From positions 1-10,880 of the forward strand of contig USOQ01000075.1 in NCBI GenBank assembly GCA_900556395.1: 10,880 nucleotides of DNA, given 5' to 3'. The stretch is from Candidatus Segatella caccae (GTDB lineage: Bacteria; Bacteroidota; Bacteroidia; Bacteroidales; Bacteroidaceae). Of the stretch, positions 1 through 7,291 are shown piece by piece (position 1 is the stretch's first letter; each line of letters opens with the position of its first letter). Below the pieces are notes generated by a model that worked only from the letters and a program-made list of their open reading frames with translations, was not told the DNA's origin and made no database searches. Both the position numbers and the translations under genes were made by a program.

Positions 1-835
1 CTCCCTCTACGATGCCCGGAGTGAGATGATAATAATCGAGTGTGAGATGCGAATGTCCCTTGCGATAATTCCAGCCGAGGAGCTGTGAGAAAGCCTGTTC
101 TCTGAGTGAAGAACCGAAGACGTAACCGTCGTATTTGTTCTTGTAGGCATGTGCCATTTTTCCACTATATCGGGTATTCCAGACAAATCCGCCCTGGTTG
201 CCGGCAAAGTTGAGCGAATAATCGAAAAGTCCGTTGTTGGTTTGGTATCCTGTTGAGAAATTCGCTCTCATGTCGCCTTTAGCAAGGGTAGGAGTGGAAT
301 GGAAGATAAGGACGCCAGCCATCGCATCCGAGCCATACATGAGACTTGCAGGACCTTTCAGGATCTCTACGGAATGAACCGAAGCCGGGTCGATTTCTAT
401 TCCGTGTTCATCGCCCCATTGCTGTCCTTCCTGTCTTACTCCATCATTCACTACGACCACACGGTTAAATCCCAATCCACGAATCACGGGTTTGGAGATT
501 CCGCTTCCCGTGGTAATCTGCGAAACGCCTGGCTGATGAGCGATGGCATCGATGATGTTGGTTGAAGGCTGCATTTCGAGTTGGCGGGCAGAAACGAAAG
601 AGATGGGTGCTGGCGACTGCTTGAGTTTCTGGCTGCCAGTCAATCCCGTAACCACCACTTCATTCAGTTTCACGCTTGATTCTGTCAGAGGCTGGTGCTT
701 GATGGAATCGCTGTTTTCCATACCATGAATGCTTGACTTTTCCTTGTTATTATCTGCTCCGTTTATAGCCATAGCAGGGGCTGTTGCCGACGAGCATAGG
801 CTCATCAGCAATATTGATTTCAATATTGTTCTCAT
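1..835 (-). CDS. TonB-dependent outer-membrane receptor, N-terminal 278 residues (gene cut by window edge)
   Basis: Reading the minus strand from ATG at 835 gives an open frame of 278 codons that leaves the window at base 1. Residues 1-23 form a signal peptide (MRTILKSILLMSL, ending ATAPAMA). A TonB-box-like stretch, KLNEVVVTG, lies at 56-64. A plug domain spans about 74-178, with the hallmarks SPAPISFVSA, IRGLGFNRVVVVNDGVRQEG and VEILKGPASLMYGSDAMAGV. Beta-barrel sequence begins after about 185. There is no SusC-type carboxypeptidase-like leader domain, so this is a simple siderophore/metal-type receptor rather than a glycan importer. Such receptors import metal complexes, haem or cobalamin across the outer membrane using TonB energy. 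It starts 35 bp after the small His/Cys-rich membrane protein gene, probably in one operon. That neighbour favours a metal such as copper or zinc, but this is inference. The missing barrel holds most of the specificity information. Confidence 0.92.
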   Translation of the reverse strand, partial: MRTILKSILLMSLCSSATAPAMAINGADNNKEKSSIHGMENSDSIKHQPLTESSVKLNEVVVTGLTGSQKLKQSPAPISFVSARQLEMQPSTNIIDAIAHQPGVSQITTGSGISKPVIRGLGFNRVVVVNDGVRQEGQQWGDEHGIEIDPASVHSVEILKGPASLMYGSDAMAGVLIFHSTPTLAKGDMRANFSTGYQTNNGLFDYSLNFAGNQGGFVWNTRYSGKMAHAYKNKYDGYVFGSSLREQAFSQLLGWNYRKGHSHLTLDYYHLTPGIVEG

Positions 836-870
836 TATGTTATTTATTGCCTTATTATGTTAATTTTCAA

Positions 871-1242
871 TTATTTATAAAAAAACTGATAATAAGGTGG
901 AGCACGGGTAGATTTTACCCCCTTCGCCCTGCACAGGCAAGGAGAGCAGAAAGCACGGCGAGGGGAGAGGTGGAACATGGTGATGGCTACCCATACCACG
1001 ATGGATGGAGCCAGATAAGGTGTGCTTTGCAATTGGCAGAGCACACAGTCGTGCATGGTATTCTGCAGGGCTATCAGATGGCCGTCGTGATGAACATGAT
1101 GGGCGCAATCTGCACAATAGAAATCTGCATGAGTTCCCTGCGCTTCACCATGATGGTGAAACGTAATGGTCAGGAGCATCGGCAGGTAAACCAATAGCAG
1201 CAGCCAGGAACATCTGATTCTCTTATGCGTTATCCTCTGCAT
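871..1242 (-). CDS. small His/Cys-rich membrane protein, DUF2946-like, probable metal-uptake accessory
   Basis: This 123-aa protein has an N-terminal hydrophobic segment (about 12-28, WLLLLVYLPMLLTITF) followed at once by HHHGE. A metal-binding-looking stretch, CADCAHHVHHDGH, lies at 43-55 and a CVLC motif at 66-69. A second hydrophobic segment is at about 77-91, and the C-terminus contains STRAPPYY. The layout of a CxxC after a leader, then one membrane segment, then a terminal RAPP motif resembles DUF2946-type proteins. In other bacteria these sit beside TonB-dependent copper receptors or copper-handling genes. The biochemical role of such proteins is not firmly established; metal binding at the membrane is inferred from the His and Cys clusters. 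It precedes the TonB receptor by 35 bp on the same strand. The ATG at 1242 is chosen because it gives a basic n-region (MQRITHKRIR) before the hydrophobic core. An overlapping 80-aa frame at 875-1117 is a shadow. Confidence 0.75.
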   Translation of the reverse strand: MQRITHKRIRCSWLLLLVYLPMLLTITFHHHGEAQGTHADFYCADCAHHVHHDGHLIALQNTMHDCVLCQLQSTPYLAPSIVVWVAITMFHLSPRRAFCSPCLCRAKGVKSTRAPPYYQFFYK

Positions 1243-1269
1243 TTATCTACAGTATTTTGTTTTTATTCG

Positions 1270-1277
1270 CAAATTTA
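1270..1277 (-). promoter_or_regulatory. possible -7 element for the metal-uptake pair
   Basis: The minus strand reads TAAATTTG here, which matches the Bacteroidota -7 consensus TAnnTTTG. It lies 27 bp upstream of the start at 1242. No convincing TTG -33 element is seen 19-21 bp further upstream, so the call is weak. Confidence 0.35.
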
Positions 1278-1436
1278 GTCATTTCTGTTGGGATTATTCT
1301 TAGGATTTCGATATTTTAACGAAGATTATTTGTTTTTTAGCAGAAAAGTCATGTAGGGGGAAGAATGCGTGTTTGTGGGGTTATTCACGTTTTTCAAGGG
1401 ACTTTCGGTTGTAAACGATACAGACTCTCTTTCTAA

Positions 1437-1545
1437 AAAGGGAAAGAAAACGTCAATAACTTGACACGTGATGTAGTATATTCTTCAGAAATTGAAGGTA
1501 TCGAACAAACGAGGAACATTTTGCAAAAAATAGCCTCAAAAAAAG
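1437..1545 (+). pseudogene. possible Fic-family N-terminal fragment
   Basis: The plus-strand frame directly after a TAA at 1434 translates to a stretch containing NNLTRDVVYSSEIEGIEQTR followed by NILQKIASKKE. LT..VVYSSEIEG resembles the N-terminal region of Fic proteins (AMP-transferases that modify target proteins). SSEIEG also fits the Fic inhibitory-helix pattern (S/T)xxxE(G/N). Only about 35 codons remain. There is no upstream start, and the frame runs into tandem repeats with no sign of the catalytic HPFxxGNGR motif. The frame stays open to 1829, but residues beyond 1545 come from repeats and from the antisense of another remnant. I read this as a decayed gene fragment. The motif match is short, so chance similarity is possible. 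Confidence 0.4.
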
Positions 1546-1625
1546 AACATACTTGCGATGGTCAATGCAAGTACTTTCGATGGTCAACGCAAGTACTTTC
1601 ATTAGCCATTGCAAATACTTGTGTT
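1546..1625. repeat. 22-bp tandem repeats, about 3.5 copies
   Basis: Units of exactly 22 bp lie at 1546-1567, 1568-1589 and 1590-1611, with a decayed partial copy from 1612. The clearest unit begins CAAGTACTTTCGATGGTC. The first and second units share CGATGGTCAA, and all share an A(C/G)TACTT or ATACTT core. The period is not a multiple of three, so it does not encode a repeated peptide. There are no spacers, so this is not a CRISPR array. It separates the Fic-like and zincin-like remnants. Confidence 0.8.
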
Positions 1626-1638
1626 TTTAGAGTATATT

Positions 1639-2040
1639 TTACCCCAGTTCGGGATAATCTCTCTTCATTTGATTCCAAAGAGTTGTACCTTTCATCAATC
1701 CAACAAAGTTGTTCCGTTCCTTTTGATTGTTCTTACGCAAAGCCTCTGTCCAAATATGAGTGTACTCATGGAAAGGAGTCTCTGCATTTGCCACGCTTGG
1801 GTCAATATAAATCTTGCCATTTGTGGTAAATCCCCAAATTTCTCCTTTGGAAGTCTTGAACTCATTTAATTTATGATCATCTTTTTTGGTCGTTTCGCCA
1901 TTTTGTTGTACCTTTGCATTAGCTAAGGTTTGACCGTTATTGTTATGTGCTATTAAGTTAGTTTTTGTCTCTTCACTGAGGCTGGACGTGACAGACGGAC
2001 GAACCTTTTTATTTGTATAGAAATCATTGAATACTGTTAT
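1639..2040 (-). pseudogene. remnant of a large mobile-element 'polyvalent' protein with HEYTH zincin motif
   Basis: The minus-strand frame from 2040 to a TAA at 1639-1641 is open for 133 codons but has no usable start; the codon before it is itself a stop (2043-2041). The translation includes GEIWGFTTNGKIYIDPSVAN, then AETPFHEYTHIWTEALRK, then NNFVGLMKGTTLWNQMKRDYPELG. The HEYTH at 1756-1770 fits the HExxH zinc-metalloprotease pattern. The context (KIYIDP..AN.ETPxHEYTH, then LMKGTxxW...YPEL) resembles a zincin-like domain found in very large multidomain proteins of Bacteroidota phages and integrative elements. Such proteins are usually over a thousand residues, so both ends are missing here. 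The fragment begins inside the last codons of the hexosaminidase gene, which puts a likely rearrangement breakpoint at about 2037. Family assignment is from memory of sequence style and is moderately sure. Confidence 0.6.
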
Positions 2041-4376
2041 TTAAAATAAAAAGAGTTATCAACTTCTTTGAATAGCTGTTCGCTATCTTTACGTATCTCG
2101 ATAGAAGTCTTGCTCCACCATGATGGCCAACCGCCAACGATATTGCTTAAGAATACGATTCTGATAGGATGCAATCCCTTTGCTAAAGCTACTGAAGAGT
2201 CGTTGAGGGTACTTGCCTTTACGTCACCTTCATTGTTGATAACGAGCTTGTTATCTATCCATACTTGCTCAAAGCGTGATGATAGATAGTAGACGCCATC
2301 TTCAGGAATGTTGATATATCCCTCGGCAATAGCAGCATAGTTGTTGGCGCCACGCAATGTTGCAGCATCATCTTCCTGCTTCATCTTTATATCTTCAAGG
2401 TTATTGATGTCAGCATATTCCCAAGTGCCATCTGCCAATTCAAGTTGGCTTACCTTTAGGAAGTTGCCCTTTATACGTTTCATCTTCAAACCTTTCTTTG
2501 GTGCTTCAACATTTACTGCTGGGGCGTAAGCCTGTTTCTCTACTTCCACGGTTCTAATCTTGCTCATTTTGCCTGTAGGCAATACTGTTGCAATCTTTAT
2601 GATCGTGTTGCCACTAACAGGGATGGGAGCAGTATAAACAGTTGATGATGGAGTAGGGGTTGTGCCATCCAAAGTATAGACCATCTTGATAGGGCGACTT
2701 GTGGTGAAGGTAACAGTTGTATCCTTTGTTATTACCACCTTGTTGCACGAACCGTATGGCTGTTCTGGCAATGGAATATGGTATGTTATGTGATGCTCAT
2801 CCAAGCGAATGCTGTTAGCATCCAAACGGCGACAGAAATCTTCGAAGTTCTTCTTACTCAATGGCGACCAAGCAATCTCTGATAGCGCCACCGCACGAGG
2901 ATACATCATATATTCCATTTTGGCATTAGTGTACATATACTCCGACCAGTTGTTGCATTGTACACCCAAGATATGATGAGTCAAACCAAGAGACTTAATA
3001 GTATCTGGCACAGGATTATAATTATATGTTGTAGCCAGATATTTTGGAGTACTTGGAATGGTTACAGGCTCTATCTTGCTATCGCCCTGATACCAGTCAA
3101 GATACATACCATCGCTACCGGGAGTCATAATGACATCATGCTTCTGCAAAGCAGCTTCGACACCACCTTGTGTTCCGCGCCATGACATGACAGTAGCGTT
3201 TGCGCTAAGTCCGCCTTCCAAGATTTCATCCCAACCGATAATCTTTCTGCCACGCTGTTCTAACATCTTTTCTACACGCTTGATGACATAGCTCTGTAGT
3301 CTATCTTCTGCAGTATGTTTACCATCAGTCTGCAGTCTTTCGTGCTTGATGCGCTTTTGACATGTAGGACAGTTCTTCCAGCTTGTTTTAGGACATTCGT
3401 CGCCACCAATGTGAAAGTATTTACCAGGGAAGAGAGGTACGATTTCGTCGAAGATATCGCCCAAGAAATTGAACATATCTTCTTTTCCTGCACACATCAC
3501 AATATCCTCGACGCCCCAAACTGTTCTTAAGCTCCATTTCTCGCCCTTGCAAGAAAGGTTAGGGTAGGCAGATATAGCTGCCATCATGTGACCAGGAAGG
3601 TCTATTTCTGGAATTACTGTGATATAACGCTTTGCTGCGTAGTCAACGATTTCCTTTATCTGTTCCTGAGTATAATAGCCCCCATACGAAGAACCGTCAC
3701 CCTCGGTGCGGATGCTACCGATGGTAGTCAGTTTTGGATATTTCTTGATTTCTATACGCCATCCTTGATCTTCGGTGAGGTGGAAGTGCATGGTGTTGAC
3801 CTTAAACATTGACATAAGATCCAACTGCTTCTTCACATTCTCTACAGTAATAAAGTGGCGGCATGGGTCGAGGTGAAAACCACGATATCCAAAGCGAGGA
3901 GCATCTTCAATGTTGCAGCATTGAGCTACCCATTTCACTCCGTCCACCTTAGTTGGACTTTCTATCTTAGCTGGCAACAACTGCATAAAACTCTGCATGC
4001 CATAGAAGGCACCTTTGGCTGTTTTTGCCTTGATAGTGACACCTTTAGCTGTTACGTTGAGATGATAACCCTCCTCAGCCATCTTCAAAGATGGTGTAAT
4101 CTGAATCGTGATATTTCCCTTTTTCTCGCTCAATATAACTTCGTATCCTGTAGAAGCTTTTAGCTTATCTGCCATATATTGAGCAATGTTCTTACCCTCT
4201 GTTGTTTGGTAAGCAATAACTACTTTTCGGGGTAATACGAATTCTCCCTTTAAAGTTTGGGTCTTTACAGGTATAGGTATAATATTGACGTTAGCAGCAA
4301 TAGCAGATGTTGGGTTGACACCCAACATCGCTGCGCTAAAAGCTAACAAACCAAATAATAGATTTATTTTCATCAT
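2037..4376 (-). CDS. exported beta-N-acetylhexosaminidase, glycoside hydrolase family 20
   Basis: This 779-aa enzyme removes terminal beta-linked GlcNAc or GalNAc from glycans. A signal peptide covers about 1-28 (hydrophobic LLFGLLAFSAAML, ending SAIAA); there is no lipobox Cys, so it is probably periplasmic or secreted. The GH20 N-terminal alpha/beta domain is about 30-160. The catalytic TIM barrel is about 163-505, with FHLTEDQGWRIEIKKYP at 198-214 and HIGGDECPK at 322-330. Asp326 and Glu327 are the catalytic pair of substrate-assisted hydrolysis. Residues about 540-615 (YTLDGTTPTPSSTVYTAP) look like a chitobiase C-terminal beta-sandwich. Residues about 630-765 (EGYINIPEDGVYYLSSR, VWIDNKLVINNEG) look like a PA14-type carbohydrate-binding module. 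It is the last gene of the GlcNAc operon, 39 bp after the fusion gene. Two adjacent ATGs (4376, 4373) are equivalent starts. It supplies GlcNAc to the upstream-encoded enzymes. No terminator is visible after it. Confidence 0.95.
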   Translation of the reverse strand: MMKINLLFGLLAFSAAMLGVNPTSAIAANVNIIPIPVKTQTLKGEFVLPRKVVIAYQTTEGKNIAQYMADKLKASTGYEVILSEKKGNITIQITPSLKMAEEGYHLNVTAKGVTIKAKTAKGAFYGMQSFMQLLPAKIESPTKVDGVKWVAQCCNIEDAPRFGYRGFHLDPCRHFITVENVKKQLDLMSMFKVNTMHFHLTEDQGWRIEIKKYPKLTTIGSIRTEGDGSSYGGYYTQEQIKEIVDYAAKRYITVIPEIDLPGHMMAAISAYPNLSCKGEKWSLRTVWGVEDIVMCAGKEDMFNFLGDIFDEIVPLFPGKYFHIGGDECPKTSWKNCPTCQKRIKHERLQTDGKHTAEDRLQSYVIKRVEKMLEQRGRKIIGWDEILEGGLSANATVMSWRGTQGGVEAALQKHDVIMTPGSDGMYLDWYQGDSKIEPVTIPSTPKYLATTYNYNPVPDTIKSLGLTHHILGVQCNNWSEYMYTNAKMEYMMYPRAVALSEIAWSPLSKKNFEDFCRRLDANSIRLDEHHITYHIPLPEQPYGSCNKVVITKDTTVTFTTSRPIKMVYTLDGTTPTPSSTVYTAPIPVSGNTIIKIATVLPTGKMSKIRTVEVEKQAYAPAVNVEAPKKGLKMKRIKGNFLKVSQLELADGTWEYADINNLEDIKMKQEDDAATLRGANNYAAIAEGYINIPEDGVYYLSSRFEQVWIDNKLVINNEGDVKASTLNDSSVALAKGLHPIRIVFLSNIVGGWPSWWSKTSIEIRKDSEQLFKEVDNSFYFK

Positions 4377-4415
4377 TGGTTTGGTATAATATTAAATAGG
4401 TAGTATATACTTGGG

Positions 4416-6407
4416 TTAGAGAGGCTTATACTCTACAAATGCTTCCATAGCCTCGTAGCATGCCAAGCCTAACTTGTCGTAGAGACTTGCTGTTGCACGG
4501 TTGCGGTCCTCAGCTCTCTGCCAGAACAAACGCTCGTCGTTGCCAAGGAATGGTGCGCTCTCCATCTGTGACTGATGCTTGAGAATAGAGTTTCTCTTTG
4601 CTCTCAGCTCCTCAGGGCTTAATGGAACGCACATTTCGATATTCTCGATATCCCATTCAGCCCATGCACCACGATACATCCAGATGCGGCAATCCTTAAG
4701 CCATTCTGCGCCAGCTTTCTTCTCTTCGTCGATAGCTGCGAGTACAGCGTCAGTACACTTCTTGTGTGTTCCGTGAGGATCAGCAAGGTCGCCAGCAACA
4801 TATATCTGATGAGGCTTAACCTCCTTCAATAGAGTTCTAACAACCTCCACATCCTTCTCTGTCATAGGCAATTTCTCAATCTTACCACTCTCATAGAAAG
4901 GCAAGTCGAGGAAGTGTACGTGATCGAGAGGAATATCATTATAAGTACAAGCTGTACGAGCCTCCCCACGACGTATCAATCCCTTGATAGTCAGGATGTC
5001 TCTTGTGTCGAAGTCGCTCTCCTTCTTGTTGGCGAAGAAGTTCTTGATCTCCTTATATTTGTTAGAGATTACGCTGTCCTTAGAATCAGTAAATAGTTGG
5101 TTGAAACCATTGATGAAGTGCATAAATCTTGTTACTTCTTCGTCGCCAACAGCGATGTTACCAGAAGTTTCGTATGCTACATGTACATCGTGCTTCTGCT
5201 GAACCAAGCGGCGGATGGTTCCACCCATTGAGATAACGTCGTCGTCAGGGTGTGGCGAGAATACTATTACCTTTTTAGGGAAGGGGTTAGCACGCTCAGG
5301 ACGATATGTGTCGTCAGCATTTGGCTTACCACCAGGCCATCCAGTGATGGTGTGCTGCAAGTCGTTGAAAATCTTTATATTAGCATTGTATGCTGAACCG
5401 TAAAGAGCCAAGAGCTCGCTCAAACCATTCTCGTTGTAGTCCTTATTAGTAAGCTTCAAGATGGGCTTGTTAATCTTCTGGCAGAGCCATACCAATGCAG
5501 AGCGTACCAACTTGTCGGTCCACTGGCATGATGTAACGAGCCAAGGATGTTCGATACGGGTAAGACGAGCTGCTGCACCAAGGTCGAGGACTACCTGTAC
5601 GTTTGGATGAGTCTGGAGGAATGATGCAGGCAAAGTGTCGGTAATTGAATTCTCTATAACCTTCTGCATGATATCAGCCTTCTCCTCACCCCAAGCCGTA
5701 AGATAAATAGCCTTGGCAGAGAGTAGGGTAGCGATACCCATTGTCAATGAGCATGGAGGGATAGATTCCTTTGTCTGCTCGCTTGCTTCCATCTCCTCAC
5801 GTGAGGTGTTGCCAATAAGGATAAGACGTGTGGCCGACTGGATGCCAGAACCAGGCTCGTTGGCAGCAATGTTTCCTGAACGGCCAATACCGATGAGAGC
5901 TACATCCAAACCGCCGAAGGTCTTTATGCGCTGCTCGTACAATCGGCAGCAATCCTGTACTGCATCCTGAGCAGCGAAACCATCAAGAGTAAAGATATTC
6001 TGTTCCTCTATATCAACCTGGTTTAGGAAACGCTCCTTCAGCTGGTTGATAGTACGTGAAGAACTCTCTTTCTGCAGAGGATAATACTCGTAAGCGTTGA
6101 AAACAACTACATTGCGGAAACTTAATACCTTCTCTTTGTAACGACGAACAAGCTCGTTGTAAACAGCGTTGAGCGACGAGCCAGTGCCTAAAGCCATAAC
6201 GTAGAATTTTCCTTCATGTTGTGCAGCCTTGATACCGGCTTCGATACCGTCAGCAACATACTTTGCACCTTCGTTCATAGAAGTGAAGATGTCTGTATGT
6301 ATCTTTTCTAAGCGAGAGATCTCTGAATATTCTACTGTCGTCTTAGGCTTGTAGAATTCAACAGGTACTTTGTTAAGTACTATTTCAGAACTAAGATTTA
6401 GTCTCAT
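4416..6407 (-). CDS. NagB-like (catalytically altered) / PIG-L deacetylase fusion protein
   Basis: This 663-aa cytoplasmic protein joins two domains. Residues about 30-300 have the glucosamine-6-phosphate deaminase/isomerase fold (ALGTGSS at 72-78). However, the motif that in active NagB reads NMDEY is NAYEY (104-108), and the GPDGHIAFNEP motif reads GRSGNIAANEP (175-185). The Asp and His corresponding to NagB Asp72, Asp141 and His143 are therefore gone, while Glu184 remains. Residues about 376-600 are a PIG-L/LmbE-type deacetylase with FSPHPDDD (383-390) and DPHGTH (543-548), which supply the expected zinc ligands. PIG-L enzymes remove acetyl groups from GlcNAc-containing substrates. In databases this architecture is commonly labelled glucosamine-6-phosphate deaminase, which is doubtful for this domain. 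It lies 37 bp after true nagB. I infer that the NagB-like half binds a sugar phosphate or regulates, and that the PIG-L half deacetylates GlcNAc or GlcNAc-6-P. Confidence 0.9.
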   Translation of the reverse strand: MRLNLSSEIVLNKVPVEFYKPKTTVEYSEISRLEKIHTDIFTSMNEGAKYVADGIEAGIKAAQHEGKFYVMALGTGSSLNAVYNELVRRYKEKVLSFRNVVVFNAYEYYPLQKESSSRTINQLKERFLNQVDIEEQNIFTLDGFAAQDAVQDCCRLYEQRIKTFGGLDVALIGIGRSGNIAANEPGSGIQSATRLILIGNTSREEMEASEQTKESIPPCSLTMGIATLLSAKAIYLTAWGEEKADIMQKVIENSITDTLPASFLQTHPNVQVVLDLGAAARLTRIEHPWLVTSCQWTDKLVRSALVWLCQKINKPILKLTNKDYNENGLSELLALYGSAYNANIKIFNDLQHTITGWPGGKPNADDTYRPERANPFPKKVIVFSPHPDDDVISMGGTIRRLVQQKHDVHVAYETSGNIAVGDEEVTRFMHFINGFNQLFTDSKDSVISNKYKEIKNFFANKKESDFDTRDILTIKGLIRRGEARTACTYNDIPLDHVHFLDLPFYESGKIEKLPMTEKDVEVVRTLLKEVKPHQIYVAGDLADPHGTHKKCTDAVLAAIDEEKKAGAEWLKDCRIWMYRGAWAEWDIENIEMCVPLSPEELRAKRNSILKHQSQMESAPFLGNDERLFWQRAEDRNRATASLYDKLGLACYEAMEAFVEYKPL

Positions 6408-6444
6408 CGTGTTTTTTTTGTTGTTTGATTGATTTTATAATCGA

Positions 6445-7236
6445 TTACAAGTTATCTTTCTCGATATCCTTGAAGTAACGATATGTGCCAACCTTAAGTT
6501 CTTCTGTAGCGAGTTCGTCGCAAACGATGATGCCATGCTGATGAAGCTGCAATGCGCTGATGGTCCATGCTTGTGTAACAGGACCTTCGATAGCAGCCTG
6601 CAAAGCGCGTGCTTTATTGTGACCATTGCAGAGAATCATAACTTCCTTGGCCGACATAACGGTACCTACACCTACGGTCAAAGCTGTTGTTGGTACTGCA
6701 TTCATATCGCCACCGAAGAAGCGTGAGTTTGCGATGCGTGTATCTGTAGTAAGAGTTTTTACTCTTGTAAGTGATGTAAGTGATGAGTAAGGCTCATTGA
6801 AAGCAATGTGTCCATCAGGACCGATGCCACCGATGAAAAGGTCGATGCCACCAGCTTCCTCTATCATCTTTTCGTAGTTCTTGCACTCCTCTTCCAAGTT
6901 CTCTGCATTACCATTAAGGATGTGAATATTTTCCTTAGGGCAGTCGATGTGGTTGAAGAGATTGTTTGCCATAAATGAGTGATAGCTTTCTGGGTGGCTT
7001 TCTGGTAATCCTACATACTCATCCATGTTGAAGGTGAGCACATGCTCGAACGAAACTTCGCCAGCCTTCACTGCTTTGACGATTTCTGCATACATTCCCA
7101 TGGGTGATGAACCAGTAGGCAAACCCAAAACAAAGGGTTTTTCTGCTGTTGGCTGGAAGGCTTTAATGGTCTCTACTACATGACGAGCTGCCCAACGTGA
7201 TAGCTCTTCATAGTTCTTTTCAATAATTACTCGCAT
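6445..7236 (-). CDS. nagB: glucosamine-6-phosphate deaminase
   Basis: This 263-aa enzyme converts glucosamine-6-phosphate to fructose-6-phosphate and ammonia, the step that feeds amino sugars into glycolysis. The alignment runs in register with E. coli NagB. LGLPTGSSP (38-45) forms the phosphate loop. FNMDEYVGL (69-77) carries Asp72. GGIGPDGHIAFNEP (136-149) carries Asp141, His143 and Glu148, all active-site residues. The allosteric GlcNAc-6-P site also appears intact (Ser151, Arg158, Lys160, Thr161, Tyr254). SRFFGGDMNAVPTTALTVGV at 171-190 is a family signature. The length is normal for the family. It lies 55 bp after the ROK kinase gene and 37 bp before the NagB-like/PIG-L fusion, all on one strand, so co-transcription is likely. 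The start at 7236 (MRVIIEKNYEELS) matches family N-termini. Confidence 0.97.
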   Translation of the reverse strand: MRVIIEKNYEELSRWAARHVVETIKAFQPTAEKPFVLGLPTGSSPMGMYAEIVKAVKAGEVSFEHVLTFNMDEYVGLPESHPESYHSFMANNLFNHIDCPKENIHILNGNAENLEEECKNYEKMIEEAGGIDLFIGGIGPDGHIAFNEPYSSLTSLTRVKTLTTDTRIANSRFFGGDMNAVPTTALTVGVGTVMSAKEVMILCNGHNKARALQAAIEGPVTQAWTISALQLHQHGIIVCDELATEELKVGTYRYFKDIEKDNL

Positions 7237-7291
7237 GTTAATTCTATTTTTAATTAATTGATATATCTAATAATTAGTTTCTTTGTTTAAT

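Noticed and set aside
784..1197. 137-codon plus-strand frame opposite the small His/Cys-rich protein
   Set aside because: The minus-strand frame has a signal-anchor, metal-binding motifs and operon context; the plus-strand frame is its antisense shadow.
1546..1625. CRISPR array
   Set aside because: The 22-bp units are directly adjacent with no unique spacers, and no cas gene is present.
1461..1829. Intact 122-aa gene starting with TTG
   Set aside because: Only the first part resembles a known family; the rest is tandem repeat plus the antisense of the zincin-like remnant.
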